From NCBI RefSeq assembly GCF_000960475.2, contig NZ_JZDQ02000014.1:62001-126000 (forward strand): a DNA stretch of 64,000 bases, given 5' to 3'. The notes beneath the pieces are model-generated. The model was given only the letters and a program-made list of their open reading frames with translations. It made no database searches and had not been told where the DNA came from. The stretch is from Nocardioides luteus (GTDB lineage Bacteria; Actinomycetota; Actinomycetes; Propionibacteriales; Nocardioidaceae). Shown piece by piece: positions 8,281-18,019 of the stretch. Made by a program: the position numbers and the translations under genes. Numbering within the stretch: the stretch's first letter is position 1; each line of letters begins with the position of its first letter.

Positions 8281-9189
8281 TCAGTAGACGCTCGGGCCCG
8301 AGGCGGGGGCGTCGTAGCTCTCGGTGTCCGGCTTGATCTTGAACAGCTCCGCACGGCGCTTGATCGTCTCGGCGCGAGCCAGGCGCGGCTTGTCGCTGCC
8401 GTCACGGATGACGCGGCCGCCCTCCTCGAACTTGTGCAGGAACTCGTAGGCCCAGGTCACGTCCGACGGGGACGGGCTGAACGACTCGTTGATCACCGCG
8501 GGCTGCTCGAGGTCGAGGCAGAGCTTGCCGGTCATCCCCATCGCGACGCCGTCGGCACCCTGCTCGCGGAGCAGCGGGTGGCTGCTGCCGACCGTCGGGC
8601 CGTCGATCGGGCCGGGCAGGTTGCCGATCCGCGAGGCCAGGACGAGCTTGGTGCGCGGGTAGGCCATCGCGAGCGGGTCGTTCTCCGCGCCGGTGTCGCG
8701 GCGGTAGTCGCCGGAGCCGAACGCGAGCCGGTAGGCACCGCGGGCGCGGGCGATCGTGGCGGCGTCCTCGATGCCGAGCGCCGACTCGAGCAGCGGGATC
8801 ACCGGGGTCGACCCGCCGAGCCGCTGGAAGGTGTCGGTCACCTGGTCGGGCGACTCGGTCTTCGCGAGCATCACGCCGGCGAGCGTCTCGATCCCGGCGA
8901 GCGCCGCGAGGTCCTCGCTCCAGTCCTCGGTGGTCCAGTCGTTGATGCGTACCCAGGCGCGGCCGCCGCCCTTGAGCCAGGCGGTCACGTTCTCGCGCGC
9001 CTGCCCCTTGAGCGAGGTGTCGATCGCGTCCTCCATGTCGAGGATGATCTGGTCGGCGCGGCTCAGCTGTGCGTCGTCGAAGATCTCCGTACGCATCGCG
9101 GAGACCAGCAGCCAGGACCTGGCGTTGTGACCTTCGACTCGGTTGGCTTCGCGCACCTCGCGCTTCTCGGCGATCTGGCTCGTGCTCAT
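8281..9189 (-). CDS. CitE-like HpcH/HpaI aldolase/lyase (CoA ester lyase)
   Basis: A 302-residue member of the citrate-lyase beta-subunit superfamily. The metal-binding segment is RADQIILDMEDAID (about residues 44-57), followed by VRINDW and a conserved glutamate in VIPLLESALGI. CitE-like proteins of actinobacteria act as malyl-CoA or citramalyl-CoA lyases or thioesterases; no citrate lyase alpha or gamma subunit is nearby, so it is not part of citrate lyase. GGGAGAT lies 8 nt before the ATG at 9189. The exact CoA ester cannot be stated. Confidence 0.85.
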   Translation of the reverse strand: MSTSQIAEKREVREANRVEGHNARSWLLVSAMRTEIFDDAQLSRADQIILDMEDAIDTSLKGQARENVTAWLKGGGRAWVRINDWTTEDWSEDLAALAGIETLAGVMLAKTESPDQVTDTFQRLGGSTPVIPLLESALGIEDAATIARARGAYRLAFGSGDYRRDTGAENDPLAMAYPRTKLVLASRIGNLPGPIDGPTVGSSHPLLREQGADGVAMGMTGKLCLDLEQPAVINESFSPSPSDVTWAYEFLHKFEEGGRVIRDGSDKPRLARAETIKRRAELFKIKPDTESYDAPASGPSVY

Positions 9190-9319
9190 CGTTCGTCTAT
9201 CTCCCTACTGGCGTCCTGGGCTGGGCGCGATTTGGACGGTAAACCAACGCGCTGGTGACTCGCGAGTAGGAAGCCTGCGGGCGGAGGGGGTTGAGACGAA
9301 ACCCACATCCGGCCTGGTC

Positions 9320-9898
9320 CTAGGCCGGGTCGTCCTCGTCGGCGAGCGCCGGCATCGGCTGGATGATCTGGTAGACGGAGTAGAGCTCCATGTCCTCCTC
9401 GGCGGCCTGTCTGCCGGCGTCCCGATAGCGGGCGACGACCTCGTTCAGGTCGCGCTGCAGCTGCTCGGCATCGTCCTTGCTGAGCCGCAGGGACGACTCG
9501 GAGACGATCCTCTTGGCCGGGTCGTCCGCCTCCCGCGAGATCTGGAAGGCCTGGTCGACCAGGAGATGGCCCCAGGCGACCGAGCTGCGCTGGAACACCG
9601 TGTAGGCGGCCTCTCCTCCGGGCTGCTCGACGATCTGCCGGGGGCTGAAGGTGATGTCGTCGTCGACGAGCCGCCAGACGCGGTCGCGCTTGTCGCGGCC
9701 GGCATCGGGAGCGACCTCGACCAGGCCGTACTTCGCGAGCTGGCGCAGGTGGAAGCTGGCCTGGTTGGCCGGGATGCCGGTGCGCTGGGCGATGTCCGCG
9801 GCACGGAGGGAGCCGGCTGCCGACAGTTCGTGCAGCACGCGGTTGCGGGTCGGGTGGGCGATCGCGCGCAGGATCCGCGGGTCGTCGTACGTGGCCAT
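9320..9898 (-). CDS. ArsR-type winged-helix transcriptional regulator
   Basis: A 192-residue regulator with an ArsR-like winged helix at residues 1-75 (DPRILRAIAHPTRNRVLHEL, then ADIAQRTGIPANQASFHLRQL) and a helical C-terminal half with no metal-binding cysteines. The C-terminus probably senses a ligand or mediates dimerisation. It is divergent from an MFS exporter. The 82 nt between them hold four (T/C)GCGCA half-sites spaced exactly 14 nt apart, which I infer are its operator. The simplest model is repression of both genes, relieved by an exported compound. Confidence 0.85.
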   Translation of the reverse strand: MATYDDPRILRAIAHPTRNRVLHELSAAGSLRAADIAQRTGIPANQASFHLRQLAKYGLVEVAPDAGRDKRDRVWRLVDDDITFSPRQIVEQPGGEAAYTVFQRSSVAWGHLLVDQAFQISREADDPAKRIVSESSLRLSKDDAEQLQRDLNEVVARYRDAGRQAAEEDMELYSVYQIIQPMPALADEDDPA

Positions 9899-9917
9899 GG
9901 CACCACCCTAGCCGAAT

Positions 9918-9965
9918 CGCGCACCATCTAGTGCGCAAGAACTATTGCGCAATATATGTTGCGCA
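9918..9965. promoter_or_regulatory. phased operator between the ArsR-type regulator and MFS genes
   Basis: The hexamer (T/C)GCGCA occurs at 9918, 9932, 9946 and 9960, a constant 14-nt period. Around them are partial dyads such as TTGCGCAA at 9945-9952. The last site ends 15 nt before the MFS start codon, so bound protein would block its transcription or early elongation. Confidence 0.6.
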
Positions 9966-9980
9966 TTCTACGGTGCTGCC

Positions 9981-11282
9981 ATGACCTCCTACCGCGCCCT
10001 CGCCCGCAACCATGACTTCACCGCCCTGTGGGTCGGTGCCACCGTCGCCGAGCTCGGGACGCGGGTGAGCATCTTCGCGATGCCGCTGGTGGCGTACGTG
10101 ATGACCGGATCGGCCTTCTGGGCGGCCACGGCCGAGGCGGCCCATCTCGTCGGCATGGTCGGCATGCTGCTGCCCGCCGGGGTGATCGCCGACCGGCGCC
10201 ACCGGCTGCGGATCATGCGGTTCGCGCACGGATCGGGCGCGGCGCTGTACGCCTCGCTCGCGGTCGCCGGGCTGCTCGGGTCGCTCACCCTCCCCCACCT
10301 GCTGCTCGTCGCGCTGCTCACCGGAGTGCTCAACGGTCTCTTCGTGCCCGCCGAGAACTCGGCGATCAGATCGGTGGTCCCGGCCGAGGACCTGACCACG
10401 GCGCTCTCCCAGCAGCAGGCCCGTCAGCACATCGCCGGACTGCTCGGCGGCCCGCTGGGAGGGGTCCTGCTCGGCCTGTCCCGATGGGCGCCGTTCGCCG
10501 GGAACGCCCTCGCGTACGCCGCCGGGTGGCTGCTGCTCGCCCGGGTCCGCGCCGACCTCTCGGCGTCCCCGGCCCCGGTGCGAGACGCCGGGCGGAAGCC
10601 GCTGGCCGACCTCCTCGCGGGACTGGGCTACAGCTGGCGACAGCCGTTCCTGCGTACGCTGCTCTTCTTCGGTCCGGCCGCCAACCTCACCATCAACGCG
10701 CTCTTCTTCCTCGCGCTGCTGCGGCTGGTCGAGGCCGGCTTCCCTGCCTGGCAGATCGGGCTGGCCGAAGCCGCCATCGGCGCCTGCGGGATCCTCGGAG
10801 CGCTGGCCGCGCCCTGGCTGATCGACCGGCTGCCGACCGGGCGTCTCACCATCCTCGTCGCCTGGAGCTTCGTCCCGCTCTCGATCCCGCTGGCCTTCTG
10901 GACGCACCCGGCGGTGATGGCGCTGGCCGCGTCGGTGGGGCTCTTCCTGAACCCCGCGGGCAACGCCGGCGTGGCCGCCTACCGGATGGCGACGACCCCG
11001 CAGGAGCTGATCGGACGTGTCCAGGCGGCCGCGCAGTTCGTCTCGATGCTCACGATCCCGCTCGCGCCCGCACTCGCCGGGGCCGCGCTCGCCCTCGTCG
11101 ACGGCACCACCGCGGTCCTGACCGTGACGGCGATGACCGCCGCGGCGGCCCTGATCCCCACCCTGGCCCGATCGGTCCGCTCGATCCCGCGCCCCGCGCA
11201 GTGGCGGTCCGAGACGCCGAACGACGCCGAACTCCGCCACACGGACGCCACGGAGCACAAAAGCAGGGTTCCGCTCGGATAG
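9981..11282 (+). CDS. MFS transporter, drug/siderophore-exporter type
   Basis: A 433-residue major facilitator with about twelve hydrophobic segments. The loop between helices 2 and 3 reads ADRRHRLRIMR, a form of the MFS motif A. The start MTSYRALARNHDFTALWVG and the overall pattern resemble EntS-like and macrolide-type exporters. The ATG at 9981 is chosen because the preceding in-frame stretch lies over the operator. It is divergent from the ArsR-type regulator, which probably controls it. The tail after about residue 400 is soluble and variable. Substrate unknown; drug or siderophore export is a family-level guess. Confidence 0.88.
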   Translation: MTSYRALARNHDFTALWVGATVAELGTRVSIFAMPLVAYVMTGSAFWAATAEAAHLVGMVGMLLPAGVIADRRHRLRIMRFAHGSGAALYASLAVAGLLGSLTLPHLLLVALLTGVLNGLFVPAENSAIRSVVPAEDLTTALSQQQARQHIAGLLGGPLGGVLLGLSRWAPFAGNALAYAAGWLLLARVRADLSASPAPVRDAGRKPLADLLAGLGYSWRQPFLRTLLFFGPAANLTINALFFLALLRLVEAGFPAWQIGLAEAAIGACGILGALAAPWLIDRLPTGRLTILVAWSFVPLSIPLAFWTHPAVMALAASVGLFLNPAGNAGVAAYRMATTPQELIGRVQAAAQFVSMLTIPLAPALAGAALALVDGTTAVLTVTAMTAAAALIPTLARSVRSIPRPAQWRSETPNDAELRHTDATEHKSRVPLG

Positions 11283-11337
11283 CCTTCCTAGGTCCCCCAA
11301 CGCAACGTTTGCTCCTCGGAAGCAAAGGATCCCCGCC

Positions 11338-13401
11338 ATGTTCAACCGGGCCTGCCTGGCGTTGGCACTTCTGGCCGGAGTGTTCGCCACGGTGCTGTCG
11401 CCGGCACCAGCTCACGCGATGACCGACTCCTGGGCCGAGTGGGCGCCCATCTCCGGAACGTCGAACGACTACTCCACGACGATGACCCAGCGGTCGGCCG
11501 GCTTCCCGAAGGCGCAGATGGCCAGCGACTCGCGCGTCAACGTCGCCCTCCCCAGCGGCGCCTCCACCTTCCTCGACGCGGGCACGCCGCCAGGGGCGAA
11601 GTACGGCTCGAGCCGGGGCTCGGCCTACATCAACCTGCGCCCGAAGGCCGACACCCCGAGCGGCGCCTCGACCACGACGTACGCCTTCGAGAACCCCACG
11701 CCCGACACCGGCTGGGCGTTCGTGCTCGGTGACATCGACTCCGACCAGGTCCAGGTCCAGGCGACCGACGAGAACGGTGACCCCGTCTCGGCCGCGGAGA
11801 TCTCCTCGTGGTTCCAGGGGTCCTTCAACTACGCCGGCGGCACCGACCAGCCGACCTGGAACCCCGCCACCTCGACGCTGACCGGCAACCCGACCGCCAC
11901 TGACACCAACGGCGCCAGCGGCTGGTACGAGCCCGACATCCGGCTCACCAGCCTCTCCTTCGTCTTCACCCGCCGTGCCGGTTTCCCGGTCTACCAGACG
12001 TGGTTCGTGAGCCGGGCCCGGCCGATCGGCGGCACGGTCGCCGACGTGTCCACCTCCGGGTCGTGCCCGGTCGAGGACTCGGTGCTCACCCTCGTCTCGC
12101 CCTACGGGGAGGAGCTGGCGACCACGAGCCCCTCCCCCGACGGCTCCTACTCCTTCGGCGAGTTCGCCACCCAGGACGGCTACATCGTCCGCCTGACCAA
12201 GCCGGACGGGTGTGCCACGGTCGGGCAGACCGAGGCGACCGTCAGCAATCGCGGCAACGACGGTGACCCCGCCTCGCGCGCAGACTTCGAGGTGCGGCAG
12301 ATCATCCCGCAGCCCATCAGCGGCACCGTACGCGACGACGCCGGCACCCCGGTGCCCGGCGCGACCGTGACCCTGACCCGGCCGGACGGGACCACCGCGA
12401 CCACGACCACCGCTGCCGACGGCAGCTATCTCTTCGACGACAACTTCCCCGGCACGGGCTACTCGGTGACGCTGACGGTTCCCGACGGCTACACCCCCGG
12501 TCCGGACGGGACGACCCGCCCCGACATCACCGTCGACGACACCGCGATCACCGACCAGGACTTCGTGGTGAACCAGCTGGCAGCCGTCTCGGGGACGGTC
12601 ACCGGCGGCGGCCAGGGTCTCGGCGGCGTCCAGGTGCGCCTGGTCCCCGCAGACGGCGGTGAGCCGATCACCACCGTCACCGACGGCGACGGCAACTATG
12701 TGATCGACGGCGTGCCGCCGGGCGACTACACCGCCGAGATCGACGCGCCCGAGGGCTACACGGGTCCGACCACGCGGCCCGTCACCGTGTCCACGAGCGA
12801 CGTGACCGGGGTCGACTTCGACCTCACCCGCCCCGGAGCGATCGGCGGGCGGGTCACCGACGCCGCCACCGGGGACCCGGTCGCCGGCGTCACCATCACC
12901 GTCGACGGGCCCGACGGCCCGGTCACCGCCACCACCGACGACGCGGGCGGCTACTTCGTCGAGGACCTCCCGCCGGGCGACTACACCATCACCGTCACCG
13001 CGCCCGACGGGATGCGCGTGGTGGGTGAGAGCTCGCGTACGGTCACGATCACCTCGGCCGGCGAGATCCGGGGCGGACAGGACTTCAAGGTCGAGAAGGT
13101 CGCCTCCCCGACCCCGACTCCCACGCCGACCCCCACGCCGACACCGGACCCGACCCCGACGCCGGACCCCACCCCGACGCCGGATCCGACCCCGGATCCC
13201 ACCGTCGCACCGGCCCCGGGCGGAGACGAGAATCCGCCGGCGGCCCCGGACCCGGGACCGCCGACGGAGACCTCATCTCAGAGCTCGCTGCCCGAGACCG
13301 GCGGCCCGTCGTGGGTCTTCGCCGCGCTCGGCGTCTCGCTCATGCTCGCTGGCACCGTGCTCACCGTGACGGCGCGTCGAGCCGCCCGAAGGCGAGGTTG
13401 A
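11338..13401 (+). CDS. sortase-anchored surface protein with Cna-B-like repeats (LPETG)
   Basis: A 687-residue secreted protein with a signal peptide (residues 1-29, ending APAHA) and an N-terminal domain of about 190 residues resembling surface-adhesin heads. About four Cna-B or carboxypeptidase-regulatory-like beta domains follow (repeated GxVxDxxGxPVxGxxVTL and DGSYxF motifs). Next come a Thr-Pro/Asp-Pro wall-spanning repeat (about 600-625) and a complete sorting signal: LPETG near 651, a hydrophobic helix and the tail RRAARRRG. It should be linked to peptidoglycan by a sortase, which is not in this window. The last codons overlap the convergent glutamate dehydrogenase gene by 41 nt. Confidence 0.9.
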   Translation: MFNRACLALALLAGVFATVLSPAPAHAMTDSWAEWAPISGTSNDYSTTMTQRSAGFPKAQMASDSRVNVALPSGASTFLDAGTPPGAKYGSSRGSAYINLRPKADTPSGASTTTYAFENPTPDTGWAFVLGDIDSDQVQVQATDENGDPVSAAEISSWFQGSFNYAGGTDQPTWNPATSTLTGNPTATDTNGASGWYEPDIRLTSLSFVFTRRAGFPVYQTWFVSRARPIGGTVADVSTSGSCPVEDSVLTLVSPYGEELATTSPSPDGSYSFGEFATQDGYIVRLTKPDGCATVGQTEATVSNRGNDGDPASRADFEVRQIIPQPISGTVRDDAGTPVPGATVTLTRPDGTTATTTTAADGSYLFDDNFPGTGYSVTLTVPDGYTPGPDGTTRPDITVDDTAITDQDFVVNQLAAVSGTVTGGGQGLGGVQVRLVPADGGEPITTVTDGDGNYVIDGVPPGDYTAEIDAPEGYTGPTTRPVTVSTSDVTGVDFDLTRPGAIGGRVTDAATGDPVAGVTITVDGPDGPVTATTDDAGGYFVEDLPPGDYTITVTAPDGMRVVGESSRTVTITSAGEIRGGQDFKVEKVASPTPTPTPTPTPTPDPTPTPDPTPTPDPTPDPTVAPAPGGDENPPAAPDPGPPTETSSQSSLPETGGPSWVFAALGVSLMLAGTVLTVTARRAARRRG

Positions 13402-16400
13402 CCTCTTCGTTGACCACCGAGGTCGCCCAGATCTCCCGCCGCAGCGGGTGATCCACGATGGCCTCGGGGAACCGCTCGCGGATCGCGGTCGGGAAGTAGG
13501 CCACCAGACGCTGCGTCATCTCCGGATCCGTGGCCGGGTCGGGCAGACCCTCCGCGACCAGCTCGCGACGGCGCTCGATCTTGGTCCAGGCGAGCACGAC
13601 GGCGAGCTCGGGAGCGGTGAGCCCCTCCCCCGCCTCCAGTCGGCGGGCGACCTCGGTCGGGGACGGCAGGCCCTCCACCTCACGGTCGAGCACGCCGGCG
13701 GTGACCCACTCCGCGATCTGACGCTCGTGAGCCTCCAGGAGCTGCGGCGCCGAGGCCACCGCCCGGGTCAGGGTCACGTTGTGGGCCTCGTTGTCGGCGA
13801 GGACCAGCGCGGCGACCTCGTCGGTCATCTCCTCGAGGAGCTCGTCACGCGCAGCCAGCGTCAGCGAGCCGGCGCGTACCTCTCGATCCAGCAGGATCTT
13901 GAGGTTGACCTCGTGGTCGGAGGTGTCGACACCGGCGGAGTTGTCGATCGCGTCGGTGTTGATCAGCCCACCCTTGCGGGCGAACTCCACGCGGCCGGCC
14001 TGGGTGATGCCCAGGTTGCCGCCCTCACCGACGACCCGCACCCGCAGCTCGGCGGCGTCCACCCGGACGCCGTCGTTGGCGTGGTCACCGGCGTCGGCGT
14101 CGGTCTCGCTGGACGCCTTGACGTACGTCCCGATCCCGCCGTTCCACAGCAGGTCGACCGGCGCCCGCAGGATCGCGCTGATCAGCTCCTGTGGGGTCAT
14201 CCGCTTGACGTCGGTCGCCAGACCGAGCGCCGCGCGCACCTCGGGGCTGATCGGCACCCACTTCAGCTGCCGCGACCACACGCCGCCACCCGCCGAGATC
14301 AGTGAGGTGTCGTAGGACTCCCAGGTCGACCGGGGCATCTCGAAGAGCCGCTTCCGCTCCTGGAAGCCCGTGGCCGCGTCGGGCGTGGGGTCGATGAAGA
14401 TGTGCCGGTGGTCGAAGGCGGCGACCAGCCGGATGCGGTCCGAGCGCAGCATGCCGTTGCCGAAGACGTCACCGGACATGTCGCCGACGCCGACCGCGGT
14501 GATCTCGTCGACCTGCGGGTCGATGCCCAGCCGCTTGAAGTGGTGCTGCACCGAGACCCAGGCGCCACGCGAGGTGATGCCCATCGCCTTGTGGTCGTAG
14601 CCCGCCGAACCGCCGGAGGCGAACGCGTCGCCGAGCCAGAAGTCGTACTCCGCCGCGACCGAGTTGGCCAGGTCGGAGAAGGTCGCGGTGCCCTTGTCGG
14701 CGGCGACGACCAGGTAGGAGTCGTCGCCGTCGTGGCGCACCACGTCGGCCGGCGGGACCACCCGGCCGTCCACCCGGTTGTCGGTGACGTCGAGGAGACC
14801 ACGCAGGAACGTGACGTAGGCGTCCGGGCCGGCCACGCCCTTGGGGACGAAGCCACCCTTCGCGCCACCCGGCACGATCACGGTGTTCTTGACCTGCTGC
14901 GCCTTCGCCAGGCCGAGCACCTCGGTGCGGAAGTCGTCGCGCCGGTCGCTCCAGCGCAGACCGCCGCGGGCCACCGCGTCGAAGCGCAGGTGCACGCCCT
15001 CGACGTCGGGCGAGTAGACGAAGATCTCGTACGCCGGCCGCGGCAGCGGCAGGTCGGGCAGCTGCTGCGGGTCGAACTTGAACGAGAGGTAGTTCCGCCC
15101 GCGGTAGTAGTTCGTCCGCGTCGTCGCCAGGATCGCGGTGACGTAGCTGCGCAGGATCCGGTCCTGGTCCAGGCTGGCCACGTCGTCGAGGGCCTCGATG
15201 ATCGCCTCGGCCCGCTTCGTCTCGTCACGCGTCGTGAGCGAGGGGTCGAACCGGGTCTCGAACAGCTCCACGATCTGCCGGGCGATGCCCGGGTTCGTGC
15301 ACAGCGCGTTGCCGATCGAGAAGAACGAGCTCGGGGTGCCGGTCTGGCGCAGGTAGCGGGCGTAGGCACGCAGCATCGTGACCTGACCGTGGTCGAGTCC
15401 CGCCAGGACGAGGGCGTTCAGCCCGTCGATCTCGCTGCGCCCGGACCAGGCCTGGTGGAGCGCGGCGACCAGCTGGGTGGGCGTGCCGACCGGGGTGCCG
15501 GAGTAGGCGAGGCCGAAGTCGTAGATGAACCACTCCTCCGACCCGGACGTGCCGACGCCCTCGAGGTCGTAGGGCCGCTCGTCGGTGACCTCGAAGCCGA
15601 ACGAGGACAGGATCGGGAGCATCAGGGACAGCGAGAGCGGGCCGCCGGTGCGGAAGATCTTGATCCGGAAGCCGCCGGGGCTCTCCGGGTCCTTGTAGAA
15701 GGAGAAGTCGACCGCCTCACCCTGGTGCGAGAGCAGCTCCAGGCGGGTCAGATCGGCGGCGCCGGTGTCGGCGTCGAAGTCCTCCTTGTAGGCCTCCGGG
15801 AACGCGTCGAGCACGTGCGAGAGCCGGGCCGCGCCGTCCTCACCGGCGTGAGCGATGACCGCGCTCACCAGGTCGTCGCGCCAGCTCCGGGCGGCCTTGC
15901 GCAGCCGCGACTCGAGGCTGTCGACGAGACCCGGAGTGTCCAGGGCCTTCCCCAGCGACTCGGTGGTGCCGTGCACCACGAAGTGCACCCGGGCGGTGGT
16001 CGACTCGCTGATGCGTACGGTGAACTCCAGGTCGGTGCCGCCGAGGGCCTCGAGGAGCACCTTCGAGAACCGCTCGCGGACCGTCGTGTTGTAGCGGTCA
16101 CGCGGCAGCGAGACGAGCACCGAGACGTAGCGACCGTACGTGTCCGGCCGGACGGCCACGCGCAGGATGCGGCGCTCGATCGCTCCGAGCGCGGCCTCGG
16201 CGAGGTCCATCAGCTCCTCGGTGGAGGCGTGGAAGAGCTCCTCGCGCGGGTAGGTCTCCAGCGCGTCGAGCATGGCCTTGCCGGTGTGGCTGCGGCGGTC
16301 GTAGCCGGTGTGGTCGAGGACCGCGGCGACCTTGCCGCGGACGACCGGGATCCGGGTCACCGACTCCCGGGCCGCCTTCGTGGTGAAGAGACCGAGGAAA

Positions 16401-17311
16401 CGGTGCTCGCCGACCACCTCTCCGGCGCCGTTGAAGATCTTGATGCCGACGTGGTCGAGGTAGGCAGGCTCCCCGACGGTCGAGCGGGAGTTGGCCTTGG
16501 CCAGGACGAGCATGACCTTGTCGCGAGCGTGGGCGGCGACCTTCGGCGGCATCTTGCCGTGGTCGGGGGCCTGCGGCGGGTCGGCGCGCAGGATGCCGAG
16601 GCCGGTGCCGGAGCGGCCGCGCAGGTAGTCGCCGTCGAGGCGGTACTCGCGGTAGCCGGTCAGCAGGAAGTGGTCCTCGGCGAGCCAGGCCAGCAGCTCG
16701 GCGGCCTCGGCGGCCTCCTCGCGCGGCACGCTGTTGGGCGGGGTGTAGCGCAGGCCGGCCGCGATCTCGGCCAGCCGGCGGTGCAGCCGCGGCTCGTCCT
16801 CGACGACCTCGCGTACGTCCTCGAGGACGCCCTCGAGACCCGCGACGATCTCCTTGGCCGCGTCGGGGGCGATCCGGTCGATCTCGATGTGCATCCAGGA
16901 CTCGCGGATGTCTCCTTCGTTCACCCCCTCGAGCGCACCGGTCACGTCACGGGCGACCTCGATGACGGGGTGGACGACCAGATGGACGTCGAGGCCGCGG
17001 CGGTAGAGCTCGGTCTTGACCGAGTCCACGAGGTAGGGCATGTCGTCGACGACGATCTCGACGACGCTGCGGCCTCCGGCGGACCAACCGTCTGCGGCGG
17101 TGGTCGGGGTGAGGATGCGCACGGCGGCGGTGCCTTGCGGGCGGCTCGCGGCGAGCGCGAGATGCGATCCCACCGCGCCGGCGAGGTCGGCCTCGCTGCG
17201 GCCGGTGAGCTCCTCGGGGGCTACGTGGCGGAAGTAGGTGGCACTCGGCAGGCGGTTCTGCAGGACGTTCTGCGGAGCTTGGACAGGTTTGATATGCGTC
17301 TCCGTTGACAC
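13361..17311 (-). CDS. gdh: large NAD-dependent glutamate dehydrogenase, C-terminally truncated
   Basis: This matches the large (about 180 kDa) bacterial NAD-GDH class that deaminates glutamate to 2-oxoglutarate. The N-terminal regulatory region, the catalytic stretch GGLRWSDRRDDFRTEVLG followed by PGGAKGGFVPKG, and the nucleotide-binding part (DMSGDVFGNGML, VVGEGGNLG) are all present. The homologous sequence stops at SVVNEEVN and ends 11 residues later. Family members are near 1600 residues; this one has about 1316, so roughly 280 C-terminal residues are missing. The last codons lie over the 3' end of the LPETG gene, which suggests a deletion fused the two loci. The start is uncertain (GTG 17311, GTG 17320 or TTG 17359). 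Activity is doubtful. Confidence 0.88.
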   Translation of the reverse strand: MSTETHIKPVQAPQNVLQNRLPSATYFRHVAPEELTGRSEADLAGAVGSHLALAASRPQGTAAVRILTPTTAADGWSAGGRSVVEIVVDDMPYLVDSVKTELYRRGLDVHLVVHPVIEVARDVTGALEGVNEGDIRESWMHIEIDRIAPDAAKEIVAGLEGVLEDVREVVEDEPRLHRRLAEIAAGLRYTPPNSVPREEAAEAAELLAWLAEDHFLLTGYREYRLDGDYLRGRSGTGLGILRADPPQAPDHGKMPPKVAAHARDKVMLVLAKANSRSTVGEPAYLDHVGIKIFNGAGEVVGEHRFLGLFTTKAARESVTRIPVVRGKVAAVLDHTGYDRRSHTGKAMLDALETYPREELFHASTEELMDLAEAALGAIERRILRVAVRPDTYGRYVSVLVSLPRDRYNTTVRERFSKVLLEALGGTDLEFTVRISESTTARVHFVVHGTTESLGKALDTPGLVDSLESRLRKAARSWRDDLVSAVIAHAGEDGAARLSHVLDAFPEAYKEDFDADTGAADLTRLELLSHQGEAVDFSFYKDPESPGGFRIKIFRTGGPLSLSLMLPILSSFGFEVTDERPYDLEGVGTSGSEEWFIYDFGLAYSGTPVGTPTQLVAALHQAWSGRSEIDGLNALVLAGLDHGQVTMLRAYARYLRQTGTPSSFFSIGNALCTNPGIARQIVELFETRFDPSLTTRDETKRAEAIIEALDDVASLDQDRILRSYVTAILATTRTNYYRGRNYLSFKFDPQQLPDLPLPRPAYEIFVYSPDVEGVHLRFDAVARGGLRWSDRRDDFRTEVLGLAKAQQVKNTVIVPGGAKGGFVPKGVAGPDAYVTFLRGLLDVTDNRVDGRVVPPADVVRHDGDDSYLVVAADKGTATFSDLANSVAAEYDFWLGDAFASGGSAGYDHKAMGITSRGAWVSVQHHFKRLGIDPQVDEITAVGVGDMSGDVFGNGMLRSDRIRLVAAFDHRHIFIDPTPDAATGFQERKRLFEMPRSTWESYDTSLISAGGGVWSRQLKWVPISPEVRAALGLATDVKRMTPQELISAILRAPVDLLWNGGIGTYVKASSETDADAGDHANDGVRVDAAELRVRVVGEGGNLGITQAGRVEFARKGGLINTDAIDNSAGVDTSDHEVNLKILLDREVRAGSLTLAARDELLEEMTDEVAALVLADNEAHNVTLTRAVASAPQLLEAHERQIAEWVTAGVLDREVEGLPSPTEVARRLEAGEGLTAPELAVVLAWTKIERRRELVAEGLPDPATDPEMTQRLVAYFPTAIRERFPEAIVDHPLRREIWATSVVNEEVNLAFGRLDAPSR

Positions 17312-17495
17312 ACCTCTCACGGTATCCCGGGAGGGCTCCGGATAGGCGGCCGCGTCCAAAGGAATCGCCGATGTGAGTCATAGGCTGATGGCCGGCCCGC
17401 GACCCCACGGTAAAGAGCATACTCAAAGAATGTGTCGGTTCTCTCGGCGCCATCACTGGTGACTCTGGCCGACCTAGGCGTCATGATGTGTGGTC

Positions 17496-17969
17496 ATGAG
17501 CAAAAAGCTGTCGGTCGACCTCGCCTACGACGCTCCGATCGCAGCCGTCTCCGGGATGCTCGCCGACGCGGCGTTCCGCGAGCAGGTCTGCGACGCCCAG
17601 CACGCGCTGTCCAAGAGCGTCGCGATCACCGGGTCGACGGTGAGCATCCGCTACGCCCAGGCCGTCAGCGGCGTGCCCGGGTTCGCGAAGAAGTTCGTCG
17701 GCGACACGATCGAGGTGCACCAGGACGAGATCTGGTCGGCCGACTTCACCTCCGGCGACCTCAAGCTCACCCTGCCGGGCAAGCCGGGCTCGCTCGCCGG
17801 CACCGCCCGGCTGGCCGAGAACGGCACGAAGACGATCGAGACGGTCACCCTGACGGCTACCGTGAATGTGCCCCTGGTCAGCGGAAAGCTGGAGGATCTC
17901 ATCCTCTCGATCTTCAAGAAGGGACTCGAGAAGGAGCACGAGGTGGGCACCCGCTGGCTCGCCGGCTGA
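17496..17969 (+). CDS. DUF2505 family protein, copy 1
   Basis: A 157-residue member of DUF2505, an actinobacterial family with a START/polyketide-cyclase-like fold predicted to bind a hydrophobic ligand. It begins LSVDLAYDAPIAAVSGMLAD and contains ADAAFREQVCDAQHALS and VHQDEIWSADF. The next gene is a clear paralogue 50 nt downstream, so this is a tandem duplication. No cysteines or catalytic motif stand out. The ATG at 17496 is chosen; a GTG two codons earlier is possible. It is divergent from the glutamate dehydrogenase gene. Function unknown. Confidence 0.85.
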   Translation: MSKKLSVDLAYDAPIAAVSGMLADAAFREQVCDAQHALSKSVAITGSTVSIRYAQAVSGVPGFAKKFVGDTIEVHQDEIWSADFTSGDLKLTLPGKPGSLAGTARLAENGTKTIETVTLTATVNVPLVSGKLEDLILSIFKKGLEKEHEVGTRWLAG

Positions 17970-18019
17970 GCCTCCTCCTTCCCCGTCCCACCAGCAGAAG
18001 AGCCCCAAAGGATTCGGCA

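Noticed and set aside
8281..9189. Citrate lyase complex
   Set aside because: No alpha or gamma subunit or ligase nearby; single CitE-like proteins are usual in actinobacteria.
13120..13200. Sequencing artefact in the Thr-Pro/Asp-Pro repeat of the LPETG protein
   Set aside because: The frame stays open through the repeat, and Pro-Thr wall-spanning repeats are normal in such proteins.
14402..17308. Long plus-strand open frame opposite the glutamate dehydrogenase gene
   Set aside because: It is the antisense of a well-conserved enzyme, its product has no family and the composition is that of a high-GC shadow frame.
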